A DNA stretch of 64,000 bases from Rhodobacteraceae bacterium HIMB11. Its GTDB lineage: Bacteria; Pseudomonadota; Alphaproteobacteria; Rhodobacterales; Rhodobacteraceae. Of the stretch, positions 10,889 to 19,988 are shown one piece after another (the first letter of the stretch is position 1; every line of letters begins with the position of its first letter). Under the pieces are notes generated by a model, which saw nothing but the letters and a program-made list of their open reading frames with translations, made no database searches and was not told the origin of the DNA. The stretch is from NCBI GenBank assembly GCA_000472185.1, contig AVDB01000007.1, positions 62,001 to 126,000 of the forward strand. Reading direction: 5' to 3'. The position numbers and the translations under genes were made by a program.

Positions 10889-11287
10889 ATGAAAAACAGT
10901 TTGGTTGCGGCCGTATTTGGCGTGATTTTGGCGGTTCCTGCGCTGGCGGATCCTGTTTTTGGCACGTGGAAAACCATTCCTGATGACAACGGAAATTACG
11001 GTCATATTCAGGTGAAACAATGCGGCGACACCATTTGCGGTGAATTGATCGCCAGCTTTGAAGGGGATGGCAGCGCCGCGGACCCCCGTCACGTTGGCAA
11101 AAACATTATTTGGAACATGACCTCCAAAGGAAATGGAAAATACGGCGGCGGCAAAATTTGGGCCCCAGATCGCGACAAAACCTATAGTTCCAAGATGGAG
11201 CTGGTTGACGGCGGCAATGGGCTTAAGGTTAAGGGCTGCGTTGCAATCATCTGCCGTGATGGCGGAACATGGACGCGCGTGAACTAA
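10889..11287 (+). CDS. secreted DUF2147 domain protein
   Basis: The ATG at 10889 has a GGGAGG ribosome site and gives a 132-residue product with a clear signal peptide. Cleavage is expected after the Ala-Leu-Ala near residue 21. The mature part fits DUF2147: DPVFGTWKTIPDD near the start, four cysteines (CGDTICG, and KGCVAIICRDG near the end) and a final W-T-R. The family is periplasmic and beta-rich, with unknown function. The gene runs against the his genes and splits them into two blocks. The cysteine spacing suggests disulfides, which is an inference. Confidence 0.8.
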   Translation: MKNSLVAAVFGVILAVPALADPVFGTWKTIPDDNGNYGHIQVKQCGDTICGELIASFEGDGSAADPRHVGKNIIWNMTSKGNGKYGGGKIWAPDRDKTYSSKMELVDGGNGLKVKGCVAIICRDGGTWTRVN

Positions 11288-11391
11288 GGCGTACTGCCAT
11301 CGGTTCTTTCTAAAACACAGCAGAGGGCGCCCCCGCGCCATCTGCACAGGCAGCTAGCCATACTGCGCCATCGCACAAACCAAAGCCAACC

Positions 11392-12027
11392 CTAAGGACG
11401 CCAGTTCAGGAAATTGCCGATCATGCGCAGGCCTTGCGCGGCACTTTTTTCTGGGTGGAATTGTAGGCCGATCATGGTGTCGCGGGCCACAACGGCCGTG
11501 ACATCGCCCGCATAATCCACGTGCGCGATGCGCTGTTCTGGGGTTGCGACCTGCATCTGATAGGAATGCACGAAATAGGCGTGGTCCCCCGTTTCGACCC
11601 CATCAAAAATAGGGTGGGGGTGGTCGATGATCAAATTGTTCCACCCCATATGCGGGATTTTCAATGTGGGACCGGCGGGCGCAATTTTATGCACGGCCCC
11701 GTCAATCCACCCCAAACCTGATGTTTGGGTGTATTCATGGCCCTCTTTCGCCATCAACTGCATGCCAACGCAAATCCCCATAAAGGGCCGCGCCTTTTGC
11801 TCGACCGCCTCGCAGAGGGCATCGTAAATGGCGCTGTTGATCAATGCATCGCGACAGGCGGGAAAGGCGCCGTCGCCCGGCAAAACCAGACGATCTGCAC
11901 GCGCCACAACGTCAGGATCGGATGTGACAACAACATCGCCTGCATCCAGTTCCGCGGCCATTTTTTCAAATGCTTTCAGCGCGGAATGCAAATTCCCGCT
12001 TTCATAATCAATCAGAGCGGTCAGCAT
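11392..12027 (-). CDS. hisH: imidazole glycerol phosphate synthase, glutaminase subunit
   Basis: HisH hydrolyses glutamine and channels ammonia to HisF. The 211-residue class I glutamine amidotransferase has the nucleophile C86 in GICVGMQ. The oxyanion-strand segment is LVLPGDGAFP, and the catalytic His-Glu pair is in FHPEKS near the C-terminus. It follows hisB with six bases between them, on the same strand, and is probably co-transcribed with it. Confidence 0.97.
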   Translation of the reverse strand: MLTALIDYESGNLHSALKAFEKMAAELDAGDVVVTSDPDVVARADRLVLPGDGAFPACRDALINSAIYDALCEAVEQKARPFMGICVGMQLMAKEGHEYTQTSGLGWIDGAVHKIAPAGPTLKIPHMGWNNLIIDHPHPIFDGVETGDHAYFVHSYQMQVATPEQRIAHVDYAGDVTAVVARDTMIGLQFHPEKSAAQGLRMIGNFLNWRP

Positions 12028-12033
12028 GGCGGA

Positions 12034-12621
12034 TCAAAGCGCCCCTTTGGTCGAAGGCAGGGCCTGTGACATGCGCGGATCAATTTCAACCGCCTGACGC
12101 AGGGCACGTGCCACCGATTTAAACGCCGCCTCGGCGATGTGGTGTGAATTCAGGCCATGCAATTGATCAATATGCAGGGTGAGGCCCGCATGTGTTGACA
12201 GCGCCTGAAAAAATTCGCGCACCAATTCGGTGTCAAAATTCCCGATTTTCTGCGTGGGCATCTCCAAGTTGAACACCAAAAACGGACGCGCCGAAATATC
12301 CAGCGCCGCGCGCACCAATGCATCATCCATCGGCAACAGGCAGCTGCCATAGCGATTGATGCCCTTTTTGTCGCCCACTGCCTGAACAATGGCCTGACCA
12401 AGGGCGATGCCCGTATCCTCAACCGTGTGGTGATCGTCGATGTGATAATCGCCCGCGGCGCGAATGGTCATGTCGATCAGCGAATGGCGCGACAATTGAT
12501 CCAGCATGTGGTCAAAGAACCCCACGCCCGTCTGATTGTCGTATTGTCCCGTCCCATCCAGATTGATGGTCACCGAAATTTGTGTTTCGGCGGTATTTCG
12601 CGTGATAGTTGCGCTGCGCAT
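12034..12621 (-). CDS. hisB: imidazoleglycerol-phosphate dehydratase
   Basis: HisB dehydrates imidazole glycerol phosphate to imidazole acetol phosphate in a Mn-dependent 24-mer. The 195-residue monofunctional form, without the phosphatase domain of enterobacteria, shows both metal-binding repeats. The first contains [13 protein letters not shown] and [14 protein letters not shown]. The second contains [19 protein letters not shown]. The N-terminal [12 protein letters not shown] is also typical. It heads the hisB-hisH unit; the 5' side borders the IS3 remnant at 12.7 kb. Confidence 0.97.
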   Translation of the reverse strand: MRSATITRNTAETQISVTINLDGTGQYDNQTGVGFFDHMLDQLSRHSLIDMTIRAAGDYHIDDHHTVEDTGIALGQAIVQAVGDKKGINRYGSCLLPMDDALVRAALDISARPFLVFNLEMPTQKIGNFDTELVREFFQALSTHAGLTLHIDQLHGLNSHHIAEAAFKSVARALRQAVEIDPRMSQALPSTKGAL

Positions 12622-12700
12622 TCGCTTACTCGTGTTTTGTTGCAGGGGAGTTATATGCCCCTAGGCCCGTCAGGCCAAGCCCCAATTCAAACCTTTGTAT

Positions 12701-12958
12701 TTATGTCGCAAATTTAGCGTTTACCTCAGGGTAGGCAACAATCTTCTTCAGCTGCTGGTTTTCTTTTTCCAAGCTCTTCATTTCGCTCAGCCGAGCATGG
12801 TTCATTCCGCCATACTTCCTGTGCCAACCATTATAGGTTTTGTCCGAAACACCCGCAGCACGACAAGCGCTAACAACATCCATCCCACTGCTGCAATGCA
12901 CCTCAATCCCGCGGATCAATCGCAATATATCATCTTCGCCATATCGTTTCCGAGTCAT
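12701..12958 (-). pseudogene. IS3-family transposase OrfA fragment
   Basis: The reading starts at ATG 12958, six bases after a GAGGAGG site. It gives an OrfA-type helix-turn-helix protein, with SACRAAGVSDKTYNGW as the recognition region and the leucine-zipper-like LSEMKSLEKENQQLKKIVA. After residue 75 (about 12734) the sequence diverges into YPEVNAKFAT and stops. OrfB, which carries the DDE catalytic domain, is absent. Only the upstream end of the element is left, so it cannot transpose on its own. Confidence 0.8.
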
Positions 12959-13017
12959 AACCATCCTCCTCAAAATAACAAAGATTAGTAAAAATTATGG
13001 ATCAGTTTTAGGGGGCA
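12959..13017 (-). mobile_element. left terminal end of the IS3-type remnant
   Basis: Read on the minus strand, the stretch begins TGCCCCCTAAAACTGATCC at 13017 and runs into the OrfA ribosome site. This layout is what is expected for a terminal inverted repeat plus leader of an IS3-type element. The opposite terminus is not found beside the truncated OrfA, so the element was deleted from its other side. Confidence 0.55.
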
Positions 13018-13250
13018 GGGACAGAGCGTTTGGATGTGCAATTACATGCGATGACGGGCCTTTATTCCCGCGGGTCGACGTGGATTTGGGCGGAGCGATT
13101 GAATTCCGCTCTGGGATCGAGGTGGCCTATCACCTTGAAAACGGGATGCGGCTGGGTCTTGGATGGGATCATCGATCTAATCTTGAAATATATGCGCGGA
13201 ACCCTGGCGTTGAGATTGTGCATTTGCGCCAGCCAATTCCATTAGATTAA
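13018..13250 (+). pseudogene. C-terminal fragment of a PagL-like lipid A 3-O-deacylase (acyloxyacyl hydrolase family)
   Basis: Right outside the IS3 terminus the plus strand is open for about 77 codons with no start of its own. The translation has VDLGGAIEFRSGIEVAYHLENG, then MRLGLGWDHRSN, and ends with NPGVEIVHLRQPIPLD. This fits the last beta-strands of PagL-like outer-membrane enzymes, including the catalytic-region H-x-S motif (DHRSN) and an aromatic/aliphatic final strand. The missing 5' part indicates disruption by the IS followed by deletion. Family assignment rests on this short tail, so it is moderate. Confidence 0.6.
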
Positions 13251-13316
13251 TTCAAAAACAACTTGTCATAGCCACTATTAAGATTAATCTCTGTGTTATA
13301 AACGGGAGGAAATCAT

Positions 13317-14321
13317 ATGAAGAATATGGCAAAATTTGCTGTCGCAGCAGTTGTTGCATCATTGGCTACGGAAACACTAGCGGAAGAGTGGAATGTATCC
13401 GTTTGGGGTAAGCGCCGTGCGTTCACTGAACACGTTGAAAAACTTGCAGAATTGGTATCCGCAAAAACCAATGGCGAGTTCACGATGAATGTCAGCTATG
13501 GTGGCCTATCAAAAAACCGTGAAAATCTTGACGGAATTTCAATTGGTGCATTTGAAATGGCGCAATTCTGCGCTGGGTATCACCGCGACAAAAACCGCGC
13601 AATTACAGTTCTGGAGTTGCCTTTCTTAGGGGTCGAAACCCTGGAGCAAGAAGTAGCGGTAAGCCACGCTGTGTATGATCACCCTGCGGTGAAAAAAGAG
13701 ATGGAGCAGTGGAATGCACGGATCGTCATGACATCGCCAATGCCTCAATATAACCTAGTGGGCACTGGTGAGCCGCGTGATGAACTTGCGGATTTTGAGG
13801 GTATGCGTGTGAGGGCCACTGGTGGTCTTGGCGCTGCATTTAAAGCGGTGGGCGGCACGCCAACTTCTGTGACGGCAACAGAGGCGTACCAGGCAATGGA
13901 AAGTGGAGTTGTGGACACTGTTGCTTTTGCTCAGCATGCGCATTTATCATTCGGTACAATTAACCAGGCTGATTGGTGGACGGCCAACCTGAACCCAGGC
14001 ACAGTTAACTGCCCAGTCGTGGTAAACATTGACGCTTACGAAGGACTGTCAGATGCACATAGAGAGGCATTTGATAGTTCTATTGATGAAGCGATCGATC
14101 ACTATCTTGCGAACTATGGAGACCTTCTTGCGAAGTGGGATCAAATCCTCGCTGAGAAAAACGTGCAAAAAGTCATGATCGCTGACTCGGTTATCGAAGA
14201 ATTCAAAGCAGCAGCGGCTGTACCAGCGCGCGACGCTTGGATTGCTGATATGACAGCACAAGGCTTGCCAGCTCAAGAGCTATACGACCTCGTTCAGTCG
14301 ACGCTAGCTGCGTCAAAATAA
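13317..14321 (+). CDS. TRAP transporter solute-binding protein, DctP-type
   Basis: The 334-residue periplasmic protein has a signal peptide (AVAAVVASLATETLAEE) with cleavage near residue 22. The ATG at 13317 follows a GGGAGGA site. Family segments include the FEMAQFCAGYH region, the central FEGMRVRATGGLGAAFKAVGG with the conserved arginine that usually clamps a carboxylate, and TEAYQAMESGVVDTV. It is followed in order by the small and large membrane subunits. The ligand is probably an organic acid, from family knowledge only. Codon use looks more AT-rich than in the neighbouring his and kds genes. Confidence 0.92.
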   Translation: MKNMAKFAVAAVVASLATETLAEEWNVSVWGKRRAFTEHVEKLAELVSAKTNGEFTMNVSYGGLSKNRENLDGISIGAFEMAQFCAGYHRDKNRAITVLELPFLGVETLEQEVAVSHAVYDHPAVKKEMEQWNARIVMTSPMPQYNLVGTGEPRDELADFEGMRVRATGGLGAAFKAVGGTPTSVTATEAYQAMESGVVDTVAFAQHAHLSFGTINQADWWTANLNPGTVNCPVVVNIDAYEGLSDAHREAFDSSIDEAIDHYLANYGDLLAKWDQILAEKNVQKVMIADSVIEEFKAAAAVPARDAWIADMTAQGLPAQELYDLVQSTLAASK

Positions 14322-14383
14322 TGAAATACGTGGGGGGACGGAAACGTTCCCTCATACATTTTTTTGAATTGTGACCAGATTTC

Positions 14384-15016
14384 ATGGCCAACACGACTTC
14401 GATTATTGAAGATGGCTCCTTATTGAGCCGCATTGATCGTACAATTCTGATTGTAGAGAGATTTTTCGCGCTGATTTCGGGAATTGCGATATTTTTACTT
14501 ATTTTGCTTGCTGTGAGATCAGTGGGCGGTAGGGAATTCTTCGAAAGACCCTTAAGCGGCTACGTCGATTGGATTATGCAACTCATGCCGCTGATTGCGA
14601 TCTTAGCGGTTAGTTTTGCAATGAGAGACGGCACCCATATTCGTATGGATCTATTAGTGAGCCGCTTACGGGGGCGCGTCTTATGGACTTTCGAGCTCGT
14701 CAATACCCTTATAATCTTGGGATTGATGATCCTGTTGACATGGGGAAGCTGGGCGCACTTTGATCGCGCGTTTGACTGGAACGCGCCATTATACAGCCGA
14801 GACAGTACAATCGATATTGGTTTGCCAATTTGGCCGGCAAAAATATTAGTTCCGATCGGGTTTGGATTGATTAGCGTACGACTCTTTTTTCAGGCACTTG
14901 GTTTTGGTAAGGCTTTAATTTTTGATGAAACCGCACCCAGTGCCGTGCCCCTGGTTGTAGACGTTGCTGCGCAAGCGGCGGCAGAAGCAAACGCTGTGGG
15001 ATCTAGGGAACAGTAA
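14384..15016 (+). CDS. TRAP transporter small permease, DctQ-type
   Basis: The 210-residue membrane protein has four predicted helices. One contains the conserved REFFERPLSGYVDWIMQLMPL region, followed by FAMRDGTHIRMDLL, which is diagnostic of DctQ subunits. In these tripartite Na+-driven importers the small subunit scaffolds the large permease. The final TAA shares one base with the ATG of dctM, so translation of the two membrane subunits is coupled. The cytoplasmic tail is somewhat long and Ala-rich. Confidence 0.9.
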   Translation: MANTTSIIEDGSLLSRIDRTILIVERFFALISGIAIFLLILLAVRSVGGREFFERPLSGYVDWIMQLMPLIAILAVSFAMRDGTHIRMDLLVSRLRGRVLWTFELVNTLIILGLMILLTWGSWAHFDRAFDWNAPLYSRDSTIDIGLPIWPAKILVPIGFGLISVRLFFQALGFGKALIFDETAPSAVPLVVDVAAQAAAEANAVGSREQ

Positions 15017-16416
15017 TGGAACAAATAGAAATTGGACTTTGGGTTACAGCCGGGCTTCTTGTGCTTGTCGTTGCAGGGATGAGAGTCGCTTTTGCGGCCG
15101 CCTTAGCTGGGGTAGTGGGCCTAGTCTTGATCTTTTGGGCTAAAAAAGACTTTGATCCAGAGAAATTTGGATGGGCGCTCACCGTTGCGGTGAAACAAGC
15201 TGGTCAAGTCCCACACTCTAAAGTTGCCAGCCATGAACTTAGCCTAATCCCGACATTTATCTTGATTGGTTACCTTGCTTATTATGCAGGTCTAACGCAG
15301 TCGTTGTTTGAGGCCGCAAAACGCTGGATTGCTTGGTTGCCAGGTGGTTTAGCAGTTTCAACCGTATTTGCTACCGCCGGCTTTGCAGCAGTGTCTGGTG
15401 CGTCAGTAGCAACGGCTGCTGTGTTTGCTCGTATCGCAATCCCTGAGATGCTAAAAGTCGGCTACCGCAAACAATTTGCTGCCGGAGTAGTTGCTGCTGG
15501 TGGAACATTAGCATCACTTATACCGCCTTCCGCCATTTTGGTAATTTATGCCATAATTGTTGAACAAAACGTTGGAAAACTATTGCTTGCAGGTTTCATT
15601 CCAGGTGCATTTTCTGCAGTAGTGTATGCTTTATTAATCGTAGGGATGGCTGTAATTTTCAAATCAGTAGGTCCACCCGTAACTGGATTCACTTGGAAAC
15701 AGAGATTTGAGTCACTGCCCGGAGCGCTACCTATAGTTGCAGTGATTCTAATTATTATTTGTTTCGTTTATAACCCTTTTGGTGAAGATGCATGGGGTAC
15801 ACCAACAGAAGGCGGTGCAATTGGTGCATTTATAGTTTTCTGCATGGCAATGTGGCGAAAAATGCGCCTAAACGAATTCAAGGACGCCTTGATTGAAACA
15901 GCCAAACTCACTGTAATGATCTTCACGATCATTTGGGGCGTTTTGATTTTTGTGCGCTTTCTGGGGTTTGCAGATTTACCAGGCGCATTTTCGGATTGGA
16001 TTACCAGTCTTAACGCGTCACCACTTCTCATATTGGTTTGTATTCTACTAGCGTACGCAGTCTTGGGCATGTTTATGGACGCAATTGGGATGCTATTGTT
16101 GACGCTGCCTGTGGTGTATCCTGCGGTTATGGCTCTAAATGGTGGTGAGGATGTTAGCGCGGCAGAAAGTGCATTCGGAATGTCAGGTGAAATGTGTGCC
16201 ATCTGGTTTGGGATTTTGGTTGTTAAAATGGCGGAGTTTTGTTTAATAACGCCTCCGATCGGTCTTAACTGCTTTGTGGTAGCAGGTGTACGTGACGATT
16301 TGTCGGTTCAAGACGTCTTCAAGGGTGTGACACCGTTTTTTATAGCTGATGCACTAACTATCGCAGGTTTGGTAGCATTTCCGCAGATCGTTTTGTGGCT
16401 GCCGTCACAGGTGTAA
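15016..16416 (+). CDS. TRAP transporter large permease, DctM-type
   Basis: The 466-residue protein has about twelve membrane segments and forms the Na+-coupled transport path. Conserved DctM segments include HELSLIPTFILIGYLAYYAG, VSGASVATAAVFARIAIPEM, GGTLASLIPPSAILVIYA and the late VVKMAEFCLITPPIGLN. It overlaps dctQ by one base and ends the operon. No regulator gene is next to it. The abundance of TTA and ATA codons again suggests that the three TRAP genes came as a unit from a lower-GC source, which is an inference made by eye. Confidence 0.93.
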   Translation: MEQIEIGLWVTAGLLVLVVAGMRVAFAAALAGVVGLVLIFWAKKDFDPEKFGWALTVAVKQAGQVPHSKVASHELSLIPTFILIGYLAYYAGLTQSLFEAAKRWIAWLPGGLAVSTVFATAGFAAVSGASVATAAVFARIAIPEMLKVGYRKQFAAGVVAAGGTLASLIPPSAILVIYAIIVEQNVGKLLLAGFIPGAFSAVVYALLIVGMAVIFKSVGPPVTGFTWKQRFESLPGALPIVAVILIIICFVYNPFGEDAWGTPTEGGAIGAFIVFCMAMWRKMRLNEFKDALIETAKLTVMIFTIIWGVLIFVRFLGFADLPGAFSDWITSLNASPLLILVCILLAYAVLGMFMDAIGMLLLTLPVVYPAVMALNGGEDVSAAESAFGMSGEMCAIWFGILVVKMAEFCLITPPIGLNCFVVAGVRDDLSVQDVFKGVTPFFIADALTIAGLVAFPQIVLWLPSQV

Positions 16417-16538
16417 TTTTATACTATATTCCTTCAGAATGATGCATTCGTTGTTTTCTAAAATTTCGCATGAAAACAGTTGCTTTCGAGGAGCACTTCC
16501 GCGTATCTGATCCACGAAGCTAAGCTCAGGGCGCGGAT

Positions 16539-17495
16539 ATGACCCAAGATGATATTAATGCAATCGCTGCTCGTGTGATTTCGATTGAGGCGGATGCGCT
16601 GCATCAAATGGCGGTGGATTTGCCTGCCGATTTTGCAGGCGCGGTTGAGGCGATTTTGCAGACCAAGGGCCGCGTCATTGTTTCAGGTGTCGGGAAATCA
16701 GGGCATATCGGTAACAAGATTGCCGCAACCTTGGCCAGCACGGGCACGCCTGCCAGTTTCGTTCATGCGACCGAGGCGAGCCATGGGGATTTGGGCATGG
16801 TGACAGCGGCAGATTTTTGTTTGCTGATTTCCAATTCGGGTGAAACATCCGAACTTCGTGATATTGTGGCCCATACGCGGCGTTTTGGCATTCCAATGGC
16901 GGCAATTTCGTCAAAACCGAACAGCACGCTGATGCAGGCGGCCGATTATAAATTAACTCTGACGCAGGCACCCGAGGCCTGTTCCATTGGCATGGCGCCG
17001 ACCACATCCACCACACTGACGCTGGCCTTGGGTGATGCATTGGCTGTTGCGCTTATGGAGCGGCGCGATTTTCAACCCGAAGATTTCAATGTGTTCCACC
17101 CGGGCGGCAAACTTGGGGCGCAAATGGCAACGGTTGCGCAACTGATGCACCGTGGCGATGCGCTGCCGATTGTCGATCATAAAACCCCGATGCAAGACGC
17201 CCTTATCACCATGACATCAAAGGGGTTCGGCATTGCCGTTGTGATCCAAGAGGGTGCATTACTAGGGGTAATCACCGATGGCGATTTACGTCGCCATATG
17301 GATACCTTGATGCAGGCAATGGCAGGGGATATTGCGGGACAAAACCCCGTGACAGTCACCCCCGACATGTTCGCAGCCGAGGCATTGAACATTATGAACA
17401 CGAAAAAAATCAGTGTGTTATTGGCGGTTGATCAAAACAACATGCCCATTGGCATCCTTCATATCCACGATCTATTGCGCGCTGGTGTTGCATGA
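16539..17495 (+). CDS. kdsD: arabinose-5-phosphate isomerase (KdsD/KpsF/GutQ family)
   Basis: This enzyme converts ribulose 5-phosphate to arabinose 5-phosphate, the first step of Kdo synthesis. The 318-residue protein has an N-terminal SIS domain with SGVGKSGHIGNKIAATLAS and HATEASHGDLGM, and the phosphosugar site SNSGET. Two C-terminal CBS domains follow after FHPGGKLGAQM. It begins a three-gene operon with kdsB and kdsA, overlapping the next gene by four bases. The ATG at 16539 has a weak purine-rich site upstream. Confidence 0.95.
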   Translation: MTQDDINAIAARVISIEADALHQMAVDLPADFAGAVEAILQTKGRVIVSGVGKSGHIGNKIAATLASTGTPASFVHATEASHGDLGMVTAADFCLLISNSGETSELRDIVAHTRRFGIPMAAISSKPNSTLMQAADYKLTLTQAPEACSIGMAPTTSTTLTLALGDALAVALMERRDFQPEDFNVFHPGGKLGAQMATVAQLMHRGDALPIVDHKTPMQDALITMTSKGFGIAVVIQEGALLGVITDGDLRRHMDTLMQAMAGDIAGQNPVTVTPDMFAAEALNIMNTKKISVLLAVDQNNMPIGILHIHDLLRAGVA

Positions 17496-18283
17496 AAACC
17501 GTTATCATTATTCCCGCCCGCTATGCCTCAACCCGGTATCCAGGGAAACCATTGGTGGAACTTACGCTGCCGGATGGGGCACGCAAATCCCTGATCCAGC
17601 TAAGCTGGGAGGCGGCCTGTCGTGTGACGGGTGTTGACGCGGTTTATGTGGCGACTGATGATGCGCGCATTCACGATGCCGCACAGGCATTTGGTGCGGA
17701 TGTGATCATGACATCTGAAACCTGCCGCAATGGCACCGAACGCTGCGCCGAGGCGCTGGAAAATGCGGCCCTAGACGCAGATTTGATTGTGAATTTGCAG
17801 GGCGATGCCCCCCTAACACCCCATTGGTTTGTCGAGGATTTGATCGCCGCCATGAAACAGGATGCGGACGCGCAAATGGCCACCCCTGTGCTGCGCCTTG
17901 ATCGTTTGACATACGGCCACTTTACCGCTGACCGCCGCGAAGGTCGGGTGGGGGGCACCACAGCGATTTTTGATAAAAACAATCATGCCCTTTATTTTTC
18001 CAAAGAGGTGGTGCCGTTCATGGATATCGACAAATGGCCTGCGGATGCGGAATTGCCTGTGTTCCACCATGTTGGGGTCTACGCCTATCGTCCCGCAGCG
18101 CTAAGTGCCTATATGTCGTGGCCCGAGGGGATGCTTGAACGCCTAGAGGGGTTGGAACAGTTGCGGTTTTTGGAAAATGGCGAAACCGTCAAATGTGTCG
18201 AGGTTGAGGGGCGCGGCCGTGTCTTTTGGGAATTAAACAACCCCGAGGATGTGGCTCGTATCGAAGGAGTGATTGAGCAATGA
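17492..18283 (+). CDS. kdsB: 3-deoxy-manno-octulosonate cytidylyltransferase
   Basis: KdsB activates Kdo to CMP-Kdo for transfer to lipid A. The 263-residue protein starts with the nucleotide-binding loop IIPARYASTRYPGKPL. It then shows VYVATDD, the Mg-site strand LIVNLQGDAPL and HVGVYAYRPAAL, all in KdsB order. It overlaps kdsD by four bases upstream and kdsA by four bases downstream (ATGA junctions), so the operon is translationally coupled. Confidence 0.95.
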   Translation: MKTVIIIPARYASTRYPGKPLVELTLPDGARKSLIQLSWEAACRVTGVDAVYVATDDARIHDAAQAFGADVIMTSETCRNGTERCAEALENAALDADLIVNLQGDAPLTPHWFVEDLIAAMKQDADAQMATPVLRLDRLTYGHFTADRREGRVGGTTAIFDKNNHALYFSKEVVPFMDIDKWPADAELPVFHHVGVYAYRPAALSAYMSWPEGMLERLEGLEQLRFLENGETVKCVEVEGRGRVFWELNNPEDVARIEGVIEQ

Positions 18284-19110
18284 GCACGCAAAAAACAGTG
18301 ATGGTTGGGGATGTTCCCTTTGGCGGGGACAATCCGATTGCCTTTATCATGGGGCCGTGTCAGTTGGAAAACCGCGACCACGCCATGATGATGGCTGAAC
18401 GTGTGGCCAATGCCTGTGCGCCCACGGGGTCAAAATTTGTCTTTAAAACCAGCTATGATAAGGCGAACAGGTCCTCAATCACATCGGCGCGCGGCATCGG
18501 CATGGACGAAGGCCTGCGCATTCTGGCCGAGGTGCGCGACACCTTTGGCTGTCCTGTCATCACAGACGTTCATGAGGTCAGCCATTGCGCCCCCGCGGCC
18601 GAGGTGGTGGATGTGATCCAAATTCCTGCGTTCTTGTCGCGTCAGACGGATCTGTTGCTGGCGGCGGGAAATACGGGCAAACCCATCAATGTGAAAAAGG
18701 GTCAGTTTTTGGCCCCATGGGAAATGCATAATGTCGCCGAAAAAATTGCTAGCACGGGGAACACCCAGATCATGCTATGCGAACGCGGAACATCGTTCGG
18801 GTATAACACATTGGTCAATGATTTCCGTGGGTTGGAAACCATGGGTGAAACTGGGTACCCTGTGATTTTTGATGCCACACATTCGGTGCAACAACCGGGT
18901 GGGCGGGGCAATTCATCGGGGGGCGAGCGCAAATTTGTCGCGGCCCTTGCACGCGCGGCCTGCGCGGTTGGTGTGGCGGGTTTGTTCATTGAAACCCATC
19001 AGGACCCTGACAATGCGCCCTGTGATGGACCCAACATGATCCAGATCGACGATATGCCCGCATTGATCGCACAACTGCGTGATTTCGATGCGCTGCGAAA
19101 AGGGCTGTAG
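18280..19110 (+). CDS. kdsA: 3-deoxy-8-phosphooctulonate synthase
   Basis: KdsA condenses arabinose 5-phosphate with phosphoenolpyruvate to make Kdo 8-phosphate. The 276-residue TIM barrel has FIMGPCQLENRDHA, FKTSYDKANRSS, the PEP-site ITDVHE, QIPAFLSRQTDLL, NVKKGQFLAPW and DATHSVQQPGG. The ATHSVQQPGG stretch and the C-terminal GLFIETHQDPDNAPCDGPN complete the family pattern. It ends the kdsD-kdsB-kdsA operon; the 8-phosphatase and waaA are not in the window. Confidence 0.97.
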   Translation: MSTQKTVMVGDVPFGGDNPIAFIMGPCQLENRDHAMMMAERVANACAPTGSKFVFKTSYDKANRSSITSARGIGMDEGLRILAEVRDTFGCPVITDVHEVSHCAPAAEVVDVIQIPAFLSRQTDLLLAAGNTGKPINVKKGQFLAPWEMHNVAEKIASTGNTQIMLCERGTSFGYNTLVNDFRGLETMGETGYPVIFDATHSVQQPGGRGNSSGGERKFVAALARAACAVGVAGLFIETHQDPDNAPCDGPNMIQIDDMPALIAQLRDFDALRKGL

Positions 19111-19179
19111 CCCCAAAAATTCGTTGAACAACAGTGGACTGGCCCTAAACTGCATGGGGACAGGAAGGGAGATTTCGCA

Positions 19180-19984
19180 ATGATCGAAATGGTGATTGCC
19201 TTGGCAATTGTGGGCGCGGTTGCAGGTGTTATTGCGGGGCTGTTCGGTGTTGGGGGCGGCATGATTTTGGTGCCTGCATTTTATTATGCCTTTACCACCT
19301 TGGGCTATGCGCATCAGGACTTGATGCAAATTTGCCTTGCCACATCGCTTGCTACGATCGTTGTGACATCCTTGCGTTCACTCAGTGCCCACAACAAACG
19401 CGTGGGTGTGGATTGGAATGTTCTGCGCACATGGGCCCCTGGCATCATGATTGGCGCCTTGGTTTCTGTTGCCTTTGCGGCGCAATTGCGATCTTCAACT
19501 TTGCAATGGATTTTTGGCGGTTTGGGGATGTGCATTGGGCTTTATATGGCCTTTGGCAAAACCGAATGGCGCGTTGCGGATGATATGCCAACGGGCGTGC
19601 GCCGCGCGATTTATGCGCCACTGGTCGGTTTCTTTTCTGTGCTGATGGGTATTGGTGGCGGGTCGCTGGGCGTGCCGACCATGACATTGCATGGCATGAC
19701 AATCCATCGCGCTGTTGCGACATCCTCGGGGTTTGGATTGCTGATTGCGGTGCCTTCCGTTTTGGGTTTTCTTTGTCTCGCTTGATCCCACGCTGCGTCC
19801 CCCAATGACGGTGGGGGCCGTTAATTTGGCGGCATTTGGCCTCATTATTGCAATGACACTGGTGACAACGCCATTGGGTGTGGCGCTTGCGCATAAGATG
19901 GAGGCGGCAAAGTTGAAGAGGTTTTTTGCAATATTCTTGGTCTTTGTTGCGGCCAATATGCTGCGCAAGGCCATGGGATATTAA
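19180..19984 (+). pseudogene. TauE/SafE-family membrane exporter, frameshifted
   Basis: The first frame gives 201 residues of a typical TauE/SafE permease with the duplicated glycine-rich motifs GLFGVGGGMILVPAFYY and MGIGGGSLGVPTMTLHG. It then stops in FLCLA. The next frame continues the protein as VSLDPTLRPPMTVGAVNLAAFG to the natural C-terminal MLRKAMGY. One extra base at the T-run 19772-19774 accounts for the change: removing it gives GFLVSLDPTL in a single frame. The family moves sulfite, sulfoacetate or other organosulfur anions. The last membrane helices are lost from the first product, so function is doubtful. Confidence 0.8.
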
Positions 19985-19988
19985 CGCG

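Noticed and set aside
13030-13245. A separate 71-codon protein after the IS remnant
   Set aside because: Another frame over the same bases gives the PagL-like tail, which has the better family match.
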